Shown piece by piece: positions 27,957-36,789 of a DNA stretch of 64,000 bases. The stretch's first letter is position 1. Each line of letters begins with the position of its first letter. The stretch covers positions 2,575,370 through 2,639,369 of the forward strand of contig NC_020055.1 of NCBI RefSeq assembly GCF_000331025.1. The letters run 5' to 3'. This DNA comes from Maridesulfovibrio hydrothermalis AM13 = DSM 14728. GTDB taxonomy: Bacteria; Desulfobacterota; Desulfovibrionia; Desulfovibrionales; Desulfovibrionaceae. Below the pieces are notes generated by a model. The model was not told the origin of the DNA and did not search any database. It saw nothing but the letters and a program-made list of their open reading frames with translations. The position numbers and the translations under genes were made by a program.

Positions 27957-29132
27957 ATGTTAGCCAGAACTTCACCGAGCATACGTAATTTTCATAAAGG
28001 GAAAATTATATTTTCCGAAGGGCAGGAAAGTAAAGTTGCCTATATGATAAAGTCTGGAACCGTTAATATCTATCGTAAAATCAACCGGCAAAAGACTGTA
28101 CTGGCTACCTTGCGGCGAGGTGATATTTTCGGTGAAATGGCACTTCTTGCAAATCAGAAACGCACTGCATTCGCCGAAGCATCCAGTTTTTGCGAGCTTG
28201 TTGTTTTGACTGAAGATCTTATGCAGAAGCTCCTTGCAGCCGCTCCATGTACAGTTCAGAAGATGGTTGAACTGCTGGCTAAAAGAGTTGTTGAGACCGA
28301 TGGCAAATCTTCCGATTCCGATCAGAGTGACTCCTTTATTGCTTTGGCAACGATACTCAATGTTGCATATAAGGAATTTGCCTATCTGCCTAGAGATAAA
28401 CAGGCCGGAGTAAAGAATTATAAGATGGGGCTGTCGGTCAGTTCTTTTAAAGAGACTGTAAAAAGCCTTGCTATGTTCTCTAACCTTGAAATTGAATCGT
28501 TTCTTGATACTGTTTTTAAACTTCGTCTTATAGAAATGAAGAGTCTAAAGAAAGGGGATAAAGGGGCATTTGTTGAAAAATATATCACTATTAAAGATAT
28601 TGAACAATTTATGCATTCTCTGCGCAATTTATATAAGCAAATGCAGGAGCTTGGGGCCAGCGTTGAATCTCGAATGAGTTATATGACTTTTTCTGATCTT
28701 GCAGCAAGAACAGGTACAAAACCTGAACTTGTTTATAAGAAAATTTTAAAAGAGGAAATGCCTGATAACTTACTGTTTTTTAACAGGGAAAAGGCTCTGG
28801 AATGGCGCAAGGATAAGGATGAAAATTTCTTTAAGAAGTTCAAACGTCCCCGCAAGGTTCTTGAAGATCTCGAAAATGTTGATGATCTTATTTATATTGA
28901 TAATCCGGCCCTTTTGAAAGTCTTCGCAGAATTTGAATTCTATAAGATTTCAGTCTTGTATTCTGCCGGAGACAGCCGGATCAAAAATAAGATTAAACGT
29001 AATATCGGGCGTAAAATGGCAAATATTCTTGAGCAGGAGCCTCCGGATGCCCGTGATCATGATGATCCAGAAGTATTAGAATGCTGTGATGAGCTTTTTG
29101 ATCTAGTAAGAAAGTTGAAAAGGGCTATTTAG
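27957..29132 (+). CDS. cNMP-binding domain protein with FliG-C-like tail (paralogue 1)
   Basis: 391 residues. Residues 10-125 are a cyclic-nucleotide-binding beta-roll: FHKGKIIFSEGQESKVAYMI, SGTVNIYRKI, LRRGDIFGEMALLANQKRTA with the GEMALL phosphate-cassette position. Helical residues 140-230 follow. About residues 240-285 look like an excisionase/MerR-type helix-turn-helix (FSDLAARTGTKPELVYKKI, then FFNREKALEWRKDKD). Residues 305-391 resemble the C-terminal domain of the flagellar switch protein FliG: LENVDDLIYIDNPALLKVF, YKISVLYSAGDSRIKNKI, NIGRKMANILEQE. FliG's middle-domain EHPQ motif is absent. The combination is unusual. An almost adjacent paralogue (40 bases downstream) has the same plan. 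Confidence 0.65.
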   Translation: MLARTSPSIRNFHKGKIIFSEGQESKVAYMIKSGTVNIYRKINRQKTVLATLRRGDIFGEMALLANQKRTAFAEASSFCELVVLTEDLMQKLLAAAPCTVQKMVELLAKRVVETDGKSSDSDQSDSFIALATILNVAYKEFAYLPRDKQAGVKNYKMGLSVSSFKETVKSLAMFSNLEIESFLDTVFKLRLIEMKSLKKGDKGAFVEKYITIKDIEQFMHSLRNLYKQMQELGASVESRMSYMTFSDLAARTGTKPELVYKKILKEEMPDNLLFFNREKALEWRKDKDENFFKKFKRPRKVLEDLENVDDLIYIDNPALLKVFAEFEFYKISVLYSAGDSRIKNKIKRNIGRKMANILEQEPPDARDHDDPEVLECCDELFDLVRKLKRAI

Positions 29133-29172
29133 GATGTTTTTTTCGTAGTTATATGAATCCGGGAGCTGGTTA

Positions 29173-30309
29173 ATGAGTTCAAATAAGCCCGTATCGAAAA
29201 CTTTTTATAAAGGCGATGTTATTTTCCGTGAAGGAGATAAAGGTAACGTTGCTTATATGATTCAATCGGGTACAGTAAATATTGTTAAGAATATTAAAGG
29301 TAAACAAAATGTTCTGGCTACTCTGGGAGCTGGTGAGTTGTTTGGTGAAATGGCCATTATCACCAAAAGTGAGCGGGTTGCCGGAGCTGAAGCTGCATCT
29401 GAATGTTCACTCCTTGTTTTGACTGCTCGTTTAATACTTCTGCTGCTTAAAAAAAGTCACCCCACAGTTTTTCATTTAACTCGTATTCTTGCATCAAGGC
29501 TTGCTAATGCCAACCGTACTATCTCTGATAATCGCAGCGATAATTCATGGATGACCTTTTGCCGTTTTATGCACATGAAGCAGCGCGTGATAGATAGTAC
29601 TCCGCCGGACATCAGGCCTATCGGGCTTGACTTTGATGTTTTTTGCAAGGAGCTGATTGATATAACGAATATGCCGAAATCTGATATTACCAAATTTATG
29701 AAATCCGCTGCCGGATTCAATATGCTCTCAACTAATAGACTTGCTAATAATACTTATGTAAGCATCACTGATCCGGATAATTTTCTTGAAATTGCTGAAA
29801 GTATTTCAGGCGATATCAATAAGTTTGGTGGAAAGGTCTGCCTTGCGGATTATATGGATATTGATGATTTTGCCCGTATGGTCGAATCAAATCCTGAAAT
29901 GATTTATAAAAAAGTCGGGGTAGGTGAGTTTCCGGAAGACATCTGTGTTTTACATAAGGAAGCTACCGCAAAATGGGCTGAGAAAAAGGGCGTTCAGTAT
30001 TTTAAAGAATCCAGGCGTAAGCGTAAGTCCATTGATGAGCTGGAAGATGTGAACGATATTGTTTTTGTTGATATCGGAACTTTAAAGCAAGCCTTTAGAA
30101 AAATCGGATATTACAAGATTGGAATTTTGCTGGCCATTGCTGAGGGGGATGCCAGAAAACGAATCATTATGACTCTTTCAAAAAAAATTGCGGGCGCGAT
30201 TATGAAAGAATCCCGTGCTTCTGAAGCTATCGACCAGACTGAAGCTGATGATGTTGAGGAAGAACTCATTGATATAATCAGAGATATCAAATCTAGCGAT
30301 ATTAAGTAG
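29173..30309 (+). CDS. cNMP-binding domain protein with FliG-C-like tail (paralogue 2)
   Basis: 378 residues, built like the preceding gene. The cNMP domain begins TFYKGDVIFREGDKGNVAYM and has GAGELFGEMAIITKSERVA. The HTH-like part has DIDDFARMVESNPEMIYKKV and VLHKEATAKWAEKKG. The FliG-C-like tail reads ELEDVNDIVFVDIGTLKQAF, GYYKIGILLAIAEGDARKRI, LSKKIAGAIMKES. Conservation of all three parts between the two copies argues that the architecture is functional. GGGAGC precedes ATG. Both genes are free of obvious frameshifts. Confidence 0.65.
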   Translation: MSSNKPVSKTFYKGDVIFREGDKGNVAYMIQSGTVNIVKNIKGKQNVLATLGAGELFGEMAIITKSERVAGAEAASECSLLVLTARLILLLLKKSHPTVFHLTRILASRLANANRTISDNRSDNSWMTFCRFMHMKQRVIDSTPPDIRPIGLDFDVFCKELIDITNMPKSDITKFMKSAAGFNMLSTNRLANNTYVSITDPDNFLEIAESISGDINKFGGKVCLADYMDIDDFARMVESNPEMIYKKVGVGEFPEDICVLHKEATAKWAEKKGVQYFKESRRKRKSIDELEDVNDIVFVDIGTLKQAFRKIGYYKIGILLAIAEGDARKRIIMTLSKKIAGAIMKESRASEAIDQTEADDVEEELIDIIRDIKSSDIK

Positions 30310-30432
30310 AGCAGTCATTTTGTCTGCTTTGACGGGGAAAGAGTTTTTTGTTTGAGAGCAAATTTCTTAAAACTGATGTAAATACGTATTGTTAACCCTT
30401 GCCAACCATAACCTGACATGGGATATTGAATC

Positions 30433-31356
30433 ATGATTACACGAATTACAATTATCAATGGAAAAGCTGAAAGTCCTCTTCCTGAAGTCACTCCTGAAAA
30501 GTTGTTTCAGGCTCATCCGCTTTGGGCCAGAGATATTGAGCACTATGGCCCCTGGAATAGCGAAGATGCAGAGTACAAAACATATTCTACATGGCTGTCC
30601 GGCTCCAGAACCGGAGTGCCGGTTGCTGTTTGCGGGGCGTGTGTTTCAAGTCTTGATGTAGCATGGCGGCTTAATGCGCTTGAAGATCTTCCCGACTGGG
30701 GCAGTGTTATAGCACTTGAACAGAATACGGGACGCGGACAGGTGCGCCGTGAGTGGATATCTCCTGCCGGTAATATTTACGGGGCAATTAAATGGCCTTC
30801 GCTTCCAGCTGGTGATCCCGGTGAAAGCCGTCCTGTATGGAACAGAATTCTTCCTTTGATTGTTGGTTATCTGACCTGTAATGCCCTTAAAGACCTCGGG
30901 GTGGAAACTCAGCTTAAATGGCCCAATGATATCCTTATTGACGGCAAAAAGGCTGGCGGAATTCTCATTGAAGAACGTGGTGATGTGACGATGGTCGGAA
31001 TAGGCCTCAATATCGCCTACGCGCCTGAAAGAGATCAGCTTCGCGTAGACCATGCCGTGCCTGCCGGAAAGCTGAATACGGATAAAATGCAGCTCGGACC
31101 TCTTGAAACGTGGGTCGGGCTTATGAAATATTATAAGACACATTTTGACGCAATTGTGTCTTCACAGGATGCTGATAATTTTCTTTATGAACTTGCTGAT
31201 CAGCTGGTCTGGTTCGGTGAGGAGGTGAAAATAGTGGATGGACCTGACGGAGTCACTCAGGGAGTAATCTGTGGACTGCGGTCTGACGGAGGGCTTGTAG
31301 TGGAGAAGGACGGAGTGAAACATAACATTTATTCCGGTTCTGTCATGCCTTTGTAA
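30433..31356 (+). CDS. birA: Biotin-[acetyl-CoA carboxylase] ligase
   Basis: 307 residues of the BPL/LplA/LipB superfamily. GRGQVRREWISPAGNIYGAI is the biotinyl-5'-AMP loop (normally GRGRxxRxW), followed by KWPNDILIDGKKAGGILIE and VGIGLNI. A C-terminal SH3-like domain ends the protein. The N-terminal ~80 residues are not a DNA-binding HTH, so this is the monofunctional form and not an E. coli-type BirA repressor. It attaches biotin to carboxylase carrier proteins. GGGA lies before ATG. Confidence 0.9.
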   Translation: MITRITIINGKAESPLPEVTPEKLFQAHPLWARDIEHYGPWNSEDAEYKTYSTWLSGSRTGVPVAVCGACVSSLDVAWRLNALEDLPDWGSVIALEQNTGRGQVRREWISPAGNIYGAIKWPSLPAGDPGESRPVWNRILPLIVGYLTCNALKDLGVETQLKWPNDILIDGKKAGGILIEERGDVTMVGIGLNIAYAPERDQLRVDHAVPAGKLNTDKMQLGPLETWVGLMKYYKTHFDAIVSSQDADNFLYELADQLVWFGEEVKIVDGPDGVTQGVICGLRSDGGLVVEKDGVKHNIYSGSVMPL

Positions 31357-31680
31357 TCTGTATTTTGTCAGCTAAATAGCGATTTTTCTTGACAAGTGTG
31401 CGATGCTGAGGAAATTGTCATCTTTTACAGGATAAAGTTGGCTTACACAGCTATTTCTACCGATGGATGCTGGAAACAGGTCCGTAATTTCCAAGACTGT
31501 TGATTATGTGAACATCTTTTTTGCTGATTACTCTGTTTTTTGGTTAAACAGAGTGTGATTTCTGTGTATCATTAATTCTTATGAATCTCTGTTTGAATAC
31601 GGAATTTTTATATTCATGCGTGATTTCAATTTTGAAGTCCGCAGGCACAACTTTTATAATATTTGTGTAAGGAGGAAGTG
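31357..31680. promoter_or_regulatory. Long leader of ppsA with a perfect inverted repeat
   Basis: The 324 bases before ppsA hold a perfect eight-pair inverted repeat CTCTGTTT/AAACAGAG (31531-31553) with a seven-base loop and no T tract after it. A consensus-like TTGACA near 31390 has no matching -10 at 17 bases. An RNA leader or operator for a gluconeogenic enzyme is plausible. No known riboswitch was recognised. Confidence 0.4.
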
Positions 31681-34600
31681 ATGGCTGGTAAGACGGAAGA
31701 AGCAGGTTCCGCTAAAAAAGCTGAAGCCGCAGCTCCCAAAAAGGCTCAGACAAAGAAACAGCTTGAAAAAAAGCTGGTTTTGACTGGTGCTGATATTGTT
31801 CAGATCGGTGAGGATGCTGAGCTGCTGGTCGGCGGCAAGAACTATAATACCGCATTGATCAGTCAGGTTGATGGCATTAGATCGCCTCAGTTCAGAGCTA
31901 TCTCTTCTATTGCTTTCCACAAACTTCTTGATGAGACAAAGGTGCACGCCAGCGTTGTCAGAGCTGTAGTTGACAGTGAATACAATGCGGTCGATTGGAC
32001 CAGTGAAGAAGTTAACAGCGACAGTGAATTTTTACAGAAATTTGTCCGTTCCATTGCTCTGGTAATCAGAGAAGAGGCCGGAAAACATTCTGATACCCAG
32101 ATTCAACTTAGAACCTTTATCAATAACGTTGTTGAAGGTTTTGCAACTTCGCCTGAAGGAATTGACCAGCTTCGCAAAAGATCTGTGCTGGTTCAAAGTG
32201 CGATCCTTTCAGTTGATTTGCCGGCGGAAGTTGATGCAGCGGTTAAAGAGGCTTATCTGGCTATCTGCAAAGATGCCGGACTTGAGAATGAGCCGGTTGC
32301 AGTCAGATCCTCAGCTGCTGGAGAAGACAGTCGCAAAAAAGCTTTTGCCGGTTTGCAGGATACCTATCTCAATATTGTCGGTGAAGAAAAGTGTTCCGAA
32401 GCTTATCACTGGGACTGCGCATCCGCTTATAACCTGCGCAGCATGACTTACCGCCGTGAAGCTATCCTTGATGCTGTTACTTTGGCAGAAAATACAGGTG
32501 ATGCCTCTATTGCTGAGACAGCCAAGCAGGAATGGGCCATTGAAAACACCTCCCTTTCTGTTTGTATCATGCGCATGATCAATCCGGTTATATCCGGTAC
32601 TGCTTTCAGTGCTGATACGGCTACAGGCTGCCGCGGTACTGACCGTAAAGACCTTGTTTCCATTGATGCCAGTTACGGTCTCGGCGAGGCTGTTGTCGGC
32701 GGTATGGTTACTCCTGATAAATTTTATGTGTTCCAGCGTGATGACGGCTCTGAGGTTGTTGTCCGTAATATGGGGAATAAAGATAAGAAAATTGTCTACA
32801 GCGAAAAGGGCGGAACCAAGGTTGAAAAAGTTCAACCCAACTCTGTTTACCGCTGGGCTCTTTCTCTTGCACAGGCTGAAGAGGTTGCCAAGGGTGTTCG
32901 CTCCATCAGTGCTGCGTATGGCGGCATGATTATGGATACCGAGTTCTGTCTTGATGCAGCTGATCGCCTCTGGTTTGTTCAGGCCCGTCCGGAAACCCGC
33001 TGGAATGAAGAGTTTGAACAGCATCCTGATGCTATTTTCATGCGCAGACTGGAAGTTGACCCTAAAGCTCTTCTTTCCGCTGAAGTTGTTCTTGAAGGTA
33101 ACGGGGCATCCCGAGGAGCAGGGCAGGGAACTGTCAAGTTTCTGCGTTCTGCTCTTGAGCTGAATAAAATTCACAAGGGTGACATTCTTGCAGCCGAGCG
33201 CACTGACCCTGATATGGTTCCGGGTATGCGTATTGCCGCAGGTATTCTTGCTGACGTTGGTGGTGATACCAGTCACGCAGCGATTACCTCCCGTGAGCTT
33301 GGGATTCCGGCTATCATCGGTATTCAGCGTCTTGAAATTATCCGTTCTCTGGATGGACAGGAGATTACCGTCGATGGTTCCAGAGGTAAGGTTTACCGCG
33401 GAATGCTGCCTCTTAACGAGGTCGGCGGCACTATCAATACTTCTGAACTTCCCGCTACCAAGACCAAGGTCGGCCTGATTCTGGCTGATGTCGGACAGTC
33501 TCTTTTTCTTTCAAGGCTCAGGGAAGTTCCGGATTTTGAAGTAGGTTTGCTTAGAGCTGAATTTATGCTCGGCAACGTGGGCGTTCATCCGCTCGCTCTG
33601 GAAGCATACGATTCCGGCGCGCTTGATAAGCTTGTTCAGGATAAGCTGGACGAACTGGATGGAAGGCTTACAACTGTAATGAAAGGTCAGCTTGATTCCG
33701 GCCTTATCGCCTTGAATGTGAAACTCAGGGAATATGTCGGCGCACTTACCGGACTTACGGCCGAGATGGATTCTATGGCCAATGCCGATACTGCCAGAGG
33801 AACTGAGGAAGTTCTGGCTATGCATCGTAAGCTGAGAGAACTGGATAAGAAACTCGATCATTATCTTGAGCATGCAACTGACAATCTGTACACCCTTAAG
33901 ACTTCGGTCAAGATTGAGGAGCATGTCAAGGCCGTTGTAGGTGTTCACGCCGATGAGCATGCCGATTCAAAATTCATTTACAAGCGTTCAGAATCTATGG
34001 ACGAAGTCCCTGAGATGCTGGAAAAGGCAAGAGCCAATCCGATGGTTCTTGATTATATTCAAAAGATTAAAGATCTGCGCGAGGAAGTTGCTCTTAAAAT
34101 GGGACTCAAGTCCGAAATGGACGAAGTCACAACCCTCAGGCAGCGCATTGCTGATATCCTTAAATCCCGCGGATTAAGAACGGGTAAGGAAAACTATATT
34201 CAGACCCTTTCTCAGGGGCTGGCATTGTTCGCTATGGCCTTTTATGGAAAGGATATCATCTACAGGACAACAGACTTTAAAACTAACGAGTACCACAATC
34301 TGCTCGGCGGTTTGCTGTTCGAACATCACGAAGATAACCCTATGCTCGGTTACCGCGGTGTTTCCAGAAATATTCATGACTGGGAGCTTGAGGCGTTTAA
34401 ACTTGCAAGAGGTGTTTTCGGTGGTAAGAACCTGCATATTATGCTGCCCTTCGTAAGAACTATTGAAGAAGCGCGCAGTATGAAGCGGTATCTTTCACAG
34501 GTTCACCATCTTGAGTCCGGTAAAGACGGCCTTAAGGTGATCCTCATGTCCGAAATTCCGAGTAATGCAATTCTCAGTAAGGAATTCATTAAGGAAGTAG

Positions 34601-35259
34601 ACGGCTTCTCCATCGGTTCCAATGATATGACCCAGCTGGTTCTGGGGACTGACCGTGATAATTCCAGCTTGCAGCATATTTATGACGAAGAAGATCCGGC
34701 GGTTGTCTGGGCTATACTTTCGACGATTTTTACCGGACAGAAGTTTGGTAAGAAAATCGGTTTTTGCGGACAGGGTGTTTCAAACAGTGTTATTCTACGC
34801 GGCGTAGTTTGCATTGCCGGAATTGTATCCGCTTCTGTTGTCCCCGATACCTATCTCCAGACAAAACTTGATATGGCTGCTGTTGAGGCAGAAAATATTA
34901 AGGTCAGTGAACTTGGACAGTGGATCAATGCAAGACATTTTGAAAAACTTGCTGAGCTGATGGAAGCGAATGGTTACGGACATATTATCAAGAAATACAA
35001 GACTCCAGAAGATCTTGAAGATTGGTATGAAGGTGAAATCAGAAGGCTGAATGAACAGCTTCGTGACAATATTGATACCCCTAAGGAAGATTTCTACAGG
35101 CAGGAAATGGACGCATTTCGCGGTACTTTTCATAAGCCTGTTATTTACTCCGCATGGAACTGGAGCCAGACTGTTGAAGATGCTATGCATCATGCTGGAT
35201 TCGCCACTTTTGAAGAGCAGGAGGCTGCGCTTGAGGTGCAGCGTTCTAAAACGTGGTAG
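31681..35259 (+). CDS. ppsA: Phosphoenolpyruvate synthase, long variant
   Basis: 1192 residues from the ATG after AAGGAGGAAGTG. A Lys/Ala-rich N-terminal tail (about 30 residues) precedes the nucleotide-binding domain (LLVGGKNYNTALI; EPVAVRSSAAGEDSRKKAFA; SYGLGEAVVGG). The phosphohistidine domain has GGDTSHAAITSREL (His532). The C-terminal TIM barrel has NPMLGYRGVSR, FSIGSNDMTQLVLGTDRD and the catalytic Cys in GFCGQG (Cys1029). It is some 400 residues longer than E. coli PpsA because of an additional mainly helical section between the phosphohistidine domain and the barrel (about residues 590-840). The enzyme makes PEP from pyruvate, which fits growth on lactate. Confidence 0.9.
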   Translation: MAGKTEEAGSAKKAEAAAPKKAQTKKQLEKKLVLTGADIVQIGEDAELLVGGKNYNTALISQVDGIRSPQFRAISSIAFHKLLDETKVHASVVRAVVDSEYNAVDWTSEEVNSDSEFLQKFVRSIALVIREEAGKHSDTQIQLRTFINNVVEGFATSPEGIDQLRKRSVLVQSAILSVDLPAEVDAAVKEAYLAICKDAGLENEPVAVRSSAAGEDSRKKAFAGLQDTYLNIVGEEKCSEAYHWDCASAYNLRSMTYRREAILDAVTLAENTGDASIAETAKQEWAIENTSLSVCIMRMINPVISGTAFSADTATGCRGTDRKDLVSIDASYGLGEAVVGGMVTPDKFYVFQRDDGSEVVVRNMGNKDKKIVYSEKGGTKVEKVQPNSVYRWALSLAQAEEVAKGVRSISAAYGGMIMDTEFCLDAADRLWFVQARPETRWNEEFEQHPDAIFMRRLEVDPKALLSAEVVLEGNGASRGAGQGTVKFLRSALELNKIHKGDILAAERTDPDMVPGMRIAAGILADVGGDTSHAAITSRELGIPAIIGIQRLEIIRSLDGQEITVDGSRGKVYRGMLPLNEVGGTINTSELPATKTKVGLILADVGQSLFLSRLREVPDFEVGLLRAEFMLGNVGVHPLALEAYDSGALDKLVQDKLDELDGRLTTVMKGQLDSGLIALNVKLREYVGALTGLTAEMDSMANADTARGTEEVLAMHRKLRELDKKLDHYLEHATDNLYTLKTSVKIEEHVKAVVGVHADEHADSKFIYKRSESMDEVPEMLEKARANPMVLDYIQKIKDLREEVALKMGLKSEMDEVTTLRQRIADILKSRGLRTGKENYIQTLSQGLALFAMAFYGKDIIYRTTDFKTNEYHNLLGGLLFEHHEDNPMLGYRGVSRNIHDWELEAFKLARGVFGGKNLHIMLPFVRTIEEARSMKRYLSQVHHLESGKDGLKVILMSEIPSNAILSKEFIKEVDGFSIGSNDMTQLVLGTDRDNSSLQHIYDEEDPAVVWAILSTIFTGQKFGKKIGFCGQGVSNSVILRGVVCIAGIVSASVVPDTYLQTKLDMAAVEAENIKVSELGQWINARHFEKLAELMEANGYGHIIKKYKTPEDLEDWYEGEIRRLNEQLRDNIDTPKEDFYRQEMDAFRGTFHKPVIYSAWNWSQTVEDAMHHAGFATFEEQEAALEVQRSKTW

Positions 35260-35284
35260 TAATTAATGTTTAAAGTGCTTGTCG

Positions 35285-35319
35285 AAAAAGGCCGCTTCTC
35301 AGGGAGCGGCCTTTTTTTT
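35285..35319 (+). terminator. Rho-independent terminator after ppsA
   Basis: AAAAAGGCCGCT pairs with AGCGGCCTTTTT around TCTCAGGG, followed by eight T in all. It lies 26 bases after the stop. Confidence 0.93.
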
Positions 35320-35427
35320 GGTAGATAATAATATTTTTTAAAAAGTTTGCATAAGCCTTGTAAAACAACGCTTAGCCTTGACAGCTGGGAGCGGCGGGGG
35401 CATATATTAAAAAGAACAGGAGTTAAA

Positions 35428-35868
35428 ATGACTAAATCTAGAAGATTTTTAAAAATATTGTTTATCTTTGCTGCTTTGTCATCAATGTTTTTAAGCGGCT
35501 GTTCCATGAATTCCAATAATTATGTTGGCAATGGCGAAAATTATTCAGACCGTGCGCCACGTAAACTTGGGCGCGGGGTTACAAATATTTTTTCAGCTCC
35601 ACTTGAAATTCCCAATCAGGCTGTAAATCTGGCTGCCGAGTCTGACGAGCCAGCACAACAGGCTGCCGGATATGTCGGCGGTTTTTTTGTCGGAGTTGCA
35701 TATACCGGCGGACGTCTTGTTTCCGGAGTGTATGATATTGTGACTTCACCTTTTGGCGGCCCATCAACTCCGACTATGGACCCTGATTTGATCGCCTCTG
35801 ATTTTTGTGAAAAAGTTGACCAGCGTGATGAGTCTTATGATGATATTCTCACTGTCGGGACAAAATAA
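35428..35868 (+). CDS. TIGR04073-type lipoprotein (exosortase-associated family)
   Basis: 146 residues from the ATG preceded by CAGGAG; a longer reading frame upstream lacks a ribosome site. A signal peptide ends in the lipobox LSGC (Cys25). The mature part reads KLGRGVTNIFSAPLEIPNQA, then AAGYVGGFFVGVAYTGGRL and a VYDIVTSPFG end, which fits the TIGR04073 family as I remember it. Members are named for co-occurrence with exosortase, but function is unknown; no exosortase gene is seen here. Predicted outer-membrane or periplasm-facing lipoprotein. Confidence 0.75.
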   Translation: MTKSRRFLKILFIFAALSSMFLSGCSMNSNNYVGNGENYSDRAPRKLGRGVTNIFSAPLEIPNQAVNLAAESDEPAQQAAGYVGGFFVGVAYTGGRLVSGVYDIVTSPFGGPSTPTMDPDLIASDFCEKVDQRDESYDDILTVGTK

Positions 35869-35898
35869 TTTTCTTGAGTTGATATAAGATAGTTTTTT

Positions 35899-35938
35899 AA
35901 ACCTCCTTCAAGGATTTCCTGAATGGAGGTTTTTCTTT
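35899..35938 (+). terminator. Rho-independent terminator
   Basis: AAACCTCC and GGAGGTTT form the outer stem, with an inner TTCAAGG/CCTGAA pairing, and are followed by T-rich sequence. It separates the TIGR04073 gene from the DsbA-like gene. Confidence 0.8.
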
Positions 35939-35962
35939 TATGCCTGAGATTTAGGAGAGAAA

Positions 35963-36778
35963 ATGGTTAGAAATACGATACTTTTTTTGGCAGTAGTGTT
36001 TTTTTCAACAGGATGTATGAGCAAGCAAATGCTTAAAGAGCAGATAACCGAGACTCTTAGAGATAATCCGCAGATTGTTCTTGAGGCTATGCGTGAAAAT
36101 AGTATGGATGTGCTTGCCATTGTTGAAAGCGGCATTGACGTTCGTGACGAGATGAAACGTCAGGCAAAGTTTGAAGCTGAAATAAATAATCCGTTCAATC
36201 CCAAAATATGGTCAGAAAGAATAAGTCTTGGAAGCAAAGACGCTCCGGTAACTATTGTTGAGTATACAGATTTTCTTTGCCCGTATTGCAGCAAGGGCGC
36301 AAAAGTCGTTAAAAATTTAGTCACTTCAAATCCTGAGAAGTACAGGCTTGTGTTTAAACATCTGCCGTTGCACGAAGAGTCCAGAGAGCTGGCAGTAGTC
36401 TTTGAAGCCCTGTCTTTGCTGGATAAAGATCTTGCTTTTAAGTTTCACGATCTTGCGTTTGCAAGGCAAAAAGAGTTGTTTCAAGATAAGAACGGGATAG
36501 TTCTTGGTCAGATTTTGCAGGAGATTGATGTTGATCTTGAAATGTTACAGGAAAAGTTGCAGTCGGCTCAGGTTCAGACGTATTTGCTCAGCGATGAAAA
36601 AGAAGCCAGAGAGTTTGGACTGGACGCAACTCCTACATTTCTTATAAACGGTGTTTCCATTCGCGGATATCTGCCTGCTGACAAATTTGAAAATATGGTT
36701 GGCCTTATTCTTGAGAAATCGCCAAAGGTGCTGGAAGAGGAAGGCGAGATTTGTGAGGACTGCCTTAATCAACAGTAA
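35963..36778 (+). CDS. DsbA-family thiol oxidoreductase, probable lipoprotein
   Basis: 271 residues. The signal peptide ends in the lipobox STGC (Cys18). The thioredoxin-like domain has VTIVEYTDFLCPYCSKG with CPYC at 106-109 and the cis-Pro loop DATPTFLING. A helical DsbA insert lies between. An extra CEDC pair lies near the C-terminus (ICEDCLNQQ). It is probably an oxidase or isomerase for disulfide bonds in envelope proteins. In an anaerobe its electron acceptor is unclear; no DsbB/VKOR gene is nearby. TAGGAG precedes ATG. A methyltransferase gene starts 11 bases after the stop. Confidence 0.88.
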   Translation: MVRNTILFLAVVFFSTGCMSKQMLKEQITETLRDNPQIVLEAMRENSMDVLAIVESGIDVRDEMKRQAKFEAEINNPFNPKIWSERISLGSKDAPVTIVEYTDFLCPYCSKGAKVVKNLVTSNPEKYRLVFKHLPLHEESRELAVVFEALSLLDKDLAFKFHDLAFARQKELFQDKNGIVLGQILQEIDVDLEMLQEKLQSAQVQTYLLSDEKEAREFGLDATPTFLINGVSIRGYLPADKFENMVGLILEKSPKVLEEEGEICEDCLNQQ

Positions 36779-36789
36779 AAGGGTATATT

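Noticed and set aside
31380-31420. TTGACA as a ppsA promoter
   Set aside because: No acceptable -10 at 16-18 bases; the spot is also far from the start codon.
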